Assembly: GCF_000220395.1 (NCBI RefSeq)
Contig: NW_004086486.1
Span: 1 to 46,434 of the forward strand
Length of the DNA: 46,434 nt
Direction of reading: 5' to 3'
From: Ichthyophthirius multifiliis
Lineage: Eukaryota > Ciliophora > Oligohymenophorea > Hymenostomatida
The notes under the pieces: generated by a model
Seen by the model: only the letters and a program-made list of their open reading frames with translations
Database searches by the model: none
What the model was told of the DNA's origin: nothing
Program-made: the position numbers and the translations under genes
Part shown: in pieces, positions 40,835 to 46,434 of the stretch
How the letters are laid out: the number at the start of each line of letters is the position of its first letter
How positions within the stretch are numbered: the stretch's first letter is position 1

Positions 40835-43800
40835 TATATATATTTACTTACATAAATAATAATAAAAAATTTATATATATATTAATATTTTTTTTTACAT
40901 AAATATTTCTATGTTTCCAATTTATAACAGAACATCAGAAAATCCTGTAAATTCAAAATAATTTACATTATTAAAATTTATAATATATTAAAATTGTGTT
41001 TTATTAAAAATATCATCATCTTTCCAAAAATTTTAAACTAAATTTATAATTTGAAATCTTGATTTTTAATAAAATAAGCAAAAAGGATACTCTAAAGTTG
41101 CGTTTTCTTCCATATTATTTGCTATTATAGTTTATTCGTTTTTATTTTAAATTGTATTTTTTATATTATTTAAAGTTATTATTATCTTTATTATTTTATA
41201 AAAATAATATAATTATATATATATATATAATATTACTTTATCCCTATACTAAGTAAATATTTTTTTGAAATATTAACTAACTTTATTACATGATTCTTAT
41301 TAAATATTGACTTTTTCTCTAAAAACAATAAATTATCCAATAAATCCGCAATAAAATTATTCTTTTATTTAAATTTAATCATTTTTTGAAACTCCTAAAT
41401 CTGATCCTAGACATAAACATCTTATTACTCTGAAATTTTCTAATATTTTTGTAAATTTAACATTATCAATTCTTTACATTTACTTATTTATTTATTTATT
41501 TTTTTAAAAAAATACTATTATATAAATAAAATTATATATACTTTTTTTTCTTTTCCATCTATTAAAACTTAAAAACAGTAAGAACCTACTTTTATAGAAT
41601 TGTCATAATTAATTTATAATGTATGCCATTTGTGACATTCTTTTAGATTTTAATATTCAAAGAAAATTTTATAATCATTATTTTAATCATTAATTTAAAT
41701 ACATAAAAGAGCATCAGGATTATTCTTGTATTTATTTTTTAATGAAAAAAAAAAAAAATGAAAAGAAAAATTACATTATGAATATGAATAAAAACATTAA
41801 TTTTTTAAAGTTTATTTGATATAATAGAAATTAAACATTATCTAAAATTATATTATTTTTATACATAATTTACAATTAACTATTTCTAAATTTTTTATTT
41901 TAAAACAAAAGAATCTGCATATCCGTATAAATTCTCTAATTTTAATGAAAATAATAAGGAAAAGCCTGTATCTGTAAATGGTAAACTCTAATTCAAAACC
42001 ATGTAAGAGTTAATTCCTTTAAAATAATAATATTTATTTATTATATTATATCCGTTCTATTCTTCTATCATATCTTTAAGAATTTTCATTGTATTATCTA
42101 ACATATTAAAATAATATTTTTATTAACAAATAACTATTTATTATGTTAAAGATTTTATATGTTAAACACTAACATTTATCTATTTTTTATAAAAATAATT
42201 TACATATTTTTTTTTTGTTGTATTTATATTATTTATATTTTAACTTAAAATATTCTTTGGATTATACTTATTAAAATTAGTTTATTATCTTGATTATTTT
42301 CTATAGAAAAAAGAGAAACTATACTTTTAAATACTTTAGGCTAATAAAATATATATATAACAAAAAATATAAAATTAAAGTGTATATATATATATATATA
42401 TATTATTAACTTAAGAAAAACATATTAAATTTTAAATATTGTAAATAATTAAAGAATAAGCAATCGAAACGAAAAACGATTTTTCTTATTCTTCTTTTAA
42501 TGTTAATAATTTTTCAAAATATAAATCAAAGTCATTTCTTATATTTATCTTTATTAGTAAAAATGTAAATGATATATATATTAATTATATATATATATAT
42601 ATATATATTTATATTTAATTACTTCAATAAATTAAAGAATGTCTTTATAATTTAAATTAAAATATTAAATTATTTTCTAATTGTTATACATGTGATTCAA
42701 AAATATTTATTAATAAATATAAAAATATTGTAATCTATTTTATTTTTTATTTTAATAATATTAATTAAAATTATATACTCAGTCGAAGTTATTAAAATTT
42801 AATTTAAATTAAAAGGAGTTAATATATATTCAATTTTATTAATAGATTTTTAAAATAAAGTTCTAATTTTTATCATATTAATTAGAATTTTTTAACGAAT
42901 TATTTAAATAAAACATTTCTTTTAATAAAATTTAATCTTCTAAATTAGCAATTAAATTACAAAAGACTTCATATATTTTATTCTAAAATTATAAAAAATC
43001 AATATTTTCAGTATTAAAAATTATTTAAAATTTATTAATAAATTCGCATTTAGTATTATTAATTTATTTAAATTCTTCTATAGAATTATATATTAAAGTT
43101 ATATTTTTAGAATTCTAATACATATTATATATAAAAATTGCATAAAAATCCATATTTAAAATCATCAAATTCATTATTTTAAATACTTATATATTATATA
43201 ACTATATATTAATATAATTATAATATAATAAACTTTTTGATTGAATTGAAGTTTTTATTATTTTCATCTTCTAATAATTAAACGATTGCATTTTAAATAT
43301 TTTATCTTATATCTTTATTTTCTTAAAACTATTATAAACTAGTTTAAAATATTTAAAATAGAAAATCTTTATTTTAATCAGAAAAAGATAAATTAAATAA
43401 CATTTTTAAAAACTTTTTAATTTTTTTTTTTTTTAAAAAATAATATATATAAAAAAAAAAATACATTTGGATAACTAAAAACATAAGTACTTTTTTATTA
43501 TAAAGTTTATTAAAATATTTATAAAATCTGAATTTTTGTACTATTATTTAAACTTTAATATATTTAAATATAAAAGCATAATATTTTATTTATTATATTA
43601 ATGTCTTTATTAATTTCTATTTAAGAAATATAAATAGCAAAATCATTTATTTCATATTTATTTAAAATAACTTTTAAATAAATAAATTCATCATGTTATT
43701 CTTCTGTCGTACAAACAAAAACTAAACTCATTTACTAATTCGAAAAAAGAAGATCTTTTAATTATTTTATTAAATTATTTAAAAAAACAGGCTTTTCTTA

Positions 43801-44638
43801 ATTATCATAAAGTTAAACAAACTAAAGAAATGTTTTCAAAATATCAATTTATTCGTATTAGTTTAATTATATGAAGTTTTTAAATAATAATATTTTTAAA
43901 TATTCTTCTAATTAATAAAGAACTTTACAATTTTCAACTTTTTATTACTATATATATATATATATATAAATATATATTTATATATATATAAATATTATAA
44001 TAAATAAATCAATTAAATTACATAAATAAAAGCATAAATTATTATTAAAGATATTTCTATGTTATTAATATCTTCGAAAATTTAATTATATTAAATAATT
44101 TGGTCTTAAAAGTTTTAATTTATGTTATTTTTTAAAAAATTAATTTAAAAAAAAAGCGCATGTTAAAACTAATAATAAAAAATAAACCTATGTTAATTTA
44201 AAACAACAAAATTTTAAGTAAAAACATCATTTATGATATTAAAAAGCAATTAATCAAGTTATTAAGTAAAAAGAATATAAACTAATAAAAAATAAACTTA
44301 TTTAGAAAAATCATCAAAATAATGATCAAAAGAATTAAAATATTATAATAATTATATATATTTTTATTTGTTTTGATTTTTATTTTTTATATCATTAGCC
44401 ATAAAAATTTCGAATAAAATCATTAAAATATCTATTGTATATTTATCATTATCCATAAATTTAATATCTTCGCATATTTAAAACATTGTATCTATTTATT
44501 TATTTTTACAATCTTAATCTTGGAAATCAACTTATCGCAGAAATTATAAAAATAAATTTAATGCAAAATAACTTTTTTAATTCGATTTTTTGAATTATTC
44601 TAAGGCATTATCAAAGGCTATTTTTTTTAAAAAAAATA

Positions 44639-44674
<36 letters not shown>

Positions 44675-44827
44675 TTTAAACGATATTTATTCAAAATTTA
44701 CTATTTTATTCAAGCATTTATAAATGTTAATACTTTAGGGATAAATCTTATTATTTTAATCATAGTTTTACGTAATTTAGTGTATTTCTTATTTTTTATC
44801 AAGGAATAACTTTAAATTTTAAAACAT
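34195..44827 (-). CDS. Giant PH-BEACH-WD40 protein (neurobeachin/LYST/ALFY superfamily)
   Basis: BEACH proteins are very large scaffolds for membrane traffic, lysosome size or autophagy. ATG is at 44827 (MFQNLKLFLDKKQEIHQITQ), with a first intron at 44618-44681. A long helical N-terminal region follows (for example QQMSLVFVCTTEEQHDEF near 43720 and SLDDILPENIENETNAILIE near 39700). PH end: RRYLFQEIAFEIF..VYFFNA near 36960. BEACH: DDWRKGKITNFEFLMQLN, SYSGRSTNDLSQYPIFPWVL (36640-36775), LGTPIGALNRERF (near 36530), YGTHYSNATIVLTFLMRMEP (36128-36215), NNTADVKELLPEFYYLPDFL (near 36000), DKVILPQWIQ (near 35830) and ALESQYVSQNLHLWVDLIFGFK (near 35680; quoted run is interrupted by introns elsewhere). 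WD40: CIEICDKYIICGSKDFRISI and YGHHNEIQLIKADKILSI (34690-34900). The last TGA is 34197-34195. I did not trace every exon of this 10.6-kb gene, so splitting into two genes N-terminal to about 39000 is not excluded. Which subfamily it belongs to is unclear. Confidence 0.87.
40752..40829. repeat. Long (TA)n tract in a BEACH-gene intron
   Basis: A TA dinucleotide run with a few interruptions inside a non-coding interval between exons of the BEACH gene. Similar tracts lie in introns at 20443-20482 and 28812-28866. No coding frame crosses it sensibly. Confidence 0.75.
44618..44681 (-). other. 64-bp first intron of the BEACH gene
   Basis: On the minus strand it starts GTTTAAAATAT and ends AAAAAAAATAG. 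The join gives EQISFDNALEQFKKSN in one frame. It contains a TA tract. Confidence 0.7.
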
Positions 44828-45903
44828 TTATTTATATTAAAAAAAAAATTAGTAAAATTAATTATATTAATATATTTATTTTTAAAATATATTAATTAAT
44901 AAATATATATTAAAAATTAAATATGTATAATTCTAATATAATATTTAATATATTAATATATAATCATAATATAGCATTTTTTTTTCATTTTTCTCTTTTT
45001 AAATAAATATCTTTTTTTATTAAATTATTTTTTTTTAAATAAAAAAATCATTAAATTATATTATTTTTTATAAATAAAAATTTTATTGACATAATAAATT
45101 TAATTTTATAATATATAAAATAATATATAATAATCATTTATTATAACTTAAATTATATATTTAATTTTATTACACATCATATATTTTTTTTAATATAAGT
45201 TGACTATTTTGAATATTAAATATAATAATATTTAAATAAATTTTAGAAATTATAATATTATATTCGCTTATTAAGAGTAATTTAGTTATTTAGAATTCAA
45301 AAAAATATATGGTTTATCGGGCAAAATTTTAATAAAATATTATTAATTTTATTATAAAATAAGAGCTTATATAAAAAAATCATTTTTATATAAATAATAT
45401 AATTTTTATAATAAAATAAAATTGGAATAATGGTTATTCATTTATCATAATTAAAACGAAACTAATATAATATTATTAGTAATAAAATAGATGTTTTTTA
45501 TCTATATTTTTTTTTTTTTGAACAAAAGTTAATAATTTTTAGTAAAAAAAATAATAGTTTTATTTGATTTTTAAATTATTTAATCTTTCTTTCGATATAA
45601 AACGAATATTCTGTAAATTACTTTTTTTTTATATATAGTTTTCAACAACTAAAAAAACAAATTATATAATTAATTTACAAAAAAATAAAAAATATAATAT
45701 AAATATTATTATTATATTTTTAAAGATTTTAATTAATAATATTAATTTTTTTATATTTTATTATTTATTATTTATGTTAATTTGATTTTTTTTTATTTTA
45801 AACAAAAATTTAAAATATGATTATTAATTCTTATTTTTTTTTGAATATTTTTTTTTTTTTAAAAAAAAAAAAAAAACTTTAATTTAAACAAAAATAGAAA
45901 AAT
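44828..45903. other. Divergent AT-rich spacer, no gene seen
   Basis: About 1.1 kb between the divergent starts of the BEACH gene and the partial gene at the right edge. Long A and T homopolymers and TA runs occur, including a T13/A15 inverted run near 45850-45876. No coding frame or recognisable promoter motif. Confidence 0.5.
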
Positions 45904-46434
45904 ATGAATTAATATTCAAATAAAGTAAATTTTTGTTTTTTATGTAAAAATAAAATTAATAAAGTATAGAAAAAGCATCGAAAGAATTCTTTAAAACTAA
46001 TAAAATACAAGCATAAATTAAAATACGCCTTAAAATACATCAACTTTAATTGAAAAGAAAACATATATATCATCCGGTGGATAAAATCTAAAATAAATAT
46101 TTTAAGGCGTAATAAGCAATTATTCAAGTACTTTGAGCAATGAAGAGAAAAAAAATATTAATATTATAGAAAGTACAAGGCCTTTTTCAGAAAAAAATAT
46201 AAACAAAATATTGATATAAGAATAATTAAAACGAATAAAAATTTCAAAAGATTAAATAAATTATCTTTTGTAATAAATAGAAGTAAAAGTTTCTAATTTT
46301 GAAGATGATAAATAGGAAATGTATAATAAATTTTAAATTAAACTGAATAATTTATTAAAGGAAAATAAAGAACAATTAAAAAAATAATGTATAGATTGTT
46401 AAGAAATTATAAATAATTATCAAAATTATGAAAT
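45904..46434 (+). CDS. Coiled-coil protein, 5' part only (runs off the window)
   Basis: ATG is at 45904, then a 7-codon first exon (MNQYSNK), a 40-bp intron at 45925-45964 (GTAAATTT..AATAAAG) and an open frame to the window end. It reads YRKSIERILQNQQNTSINQN, then an S/T-rich stretch (STLIEKKTYISSGGQNLKQ), then a Lys/Glu/Gln-rich helical region (EVKVSNFEDDKQEMYNKFQ) that looks coiled coil. No TGA appears in this frame. The frame is supported by composition and by the clean intron. Family and function are not recognisable from about 160 residues. The minus-strand ORF at the same place is a shadow. Confidence 0.72.

Noticed and set aside
45909-46127. Minus-strand ORF of 72 codons
   Set aside because: Antisense shadow of the plus-strand gene starting at 45904, which has a clean 40-bp intron and protein-like composition.
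8580-46434. Functional cluster or operon of Ca2+ and signalling genes
   Set aside because: Strands alternate, each gene has its own spacers and introns, and ciliates are not known to use operons. The thematic overlap is probably chance plus one local duplication.
1-46434. Mobile elements, virus-like copies, CRISPR arrays, tRNA or rRNA genes, telomere repeats
   Set aside because: I saw no transposase, reverse transcriptase, integrase or capsid-like frame, no spaced repeat array, no tRNA-like G/C-rich cloverleaf and no GGGGTT-type repeat. In DNA this AT-rich a short non-coding RNA could still be missed.

Overview
The window reads as a macronuclear chromosome segment from an oligohymenophorean ciliate. 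It is extremely AT-rich, with (TA)n runs in introns and spacers. Long protein-like frames appear only when TAA and TAG are read as glutamine and TGA as the sole stop. Introns are short GT..AG elements, mostly 40-160 bp. Base composition, code and intron style fit Ichthyophthirius multifiliis or a close relative best; this is inference, since no marker gene is present. A standard-code ORF search finds almost nothing here, and most ORFs it does find are wrong-frame shadows. LAYOUT, left to right: spacer (1-855); cyclic-nucleotide-binding K+ channel with a zinc knuckle (+, 856-4185); long heptad-repeat coiled-coil protein (-, 4488-8152); two-pore voltage-gated cation channel of the TPC family (+, 8580-15415, crossing a 21-base assembly gap); HU-CCDC81/EF-hand protein A (-, 15599-20901); small protein kinase (-, 22199-23288); HU-CCDC81/EF-hand protein B, paralogue of A (+, 24764-29682); candidate two-helix membrane protein (-, 30062-30790); dual-specificity phosphatase (-, 30907-31650); HTH-like protein with a TAA-encoded polyglutamine tract (-, 31889-33343); a 7-bp satellite (33679-33890); a giant PH-BEACH-WD40 protein (-, 34195-44827); and the 5' end of a coiled-coil gene running off the window (+, from 45904). 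FUNCTION: several products belong to Ca2+, ion and signalling biology: a CNBD K+ channel, a TPC channel, two many-EF-hand proteins, a kinase and a phosphatase. Ciliates do not use operons and strands alternate, so this should not be read as a functional cluster. The most unusual item is the divergent pair of large proteins joining two HU-like CCDC81 domains to a long array of EF-hands. DATA QUALITY: four genes carry apparent single-base losses in A/T runs that shift an otherwise clear frame. This pattern suggests systematic homopolymer undercalling, although paralogue A has at least three and could instead be decaying. Splice sites are inferred from frame and homology and are given where the register fits exactly.
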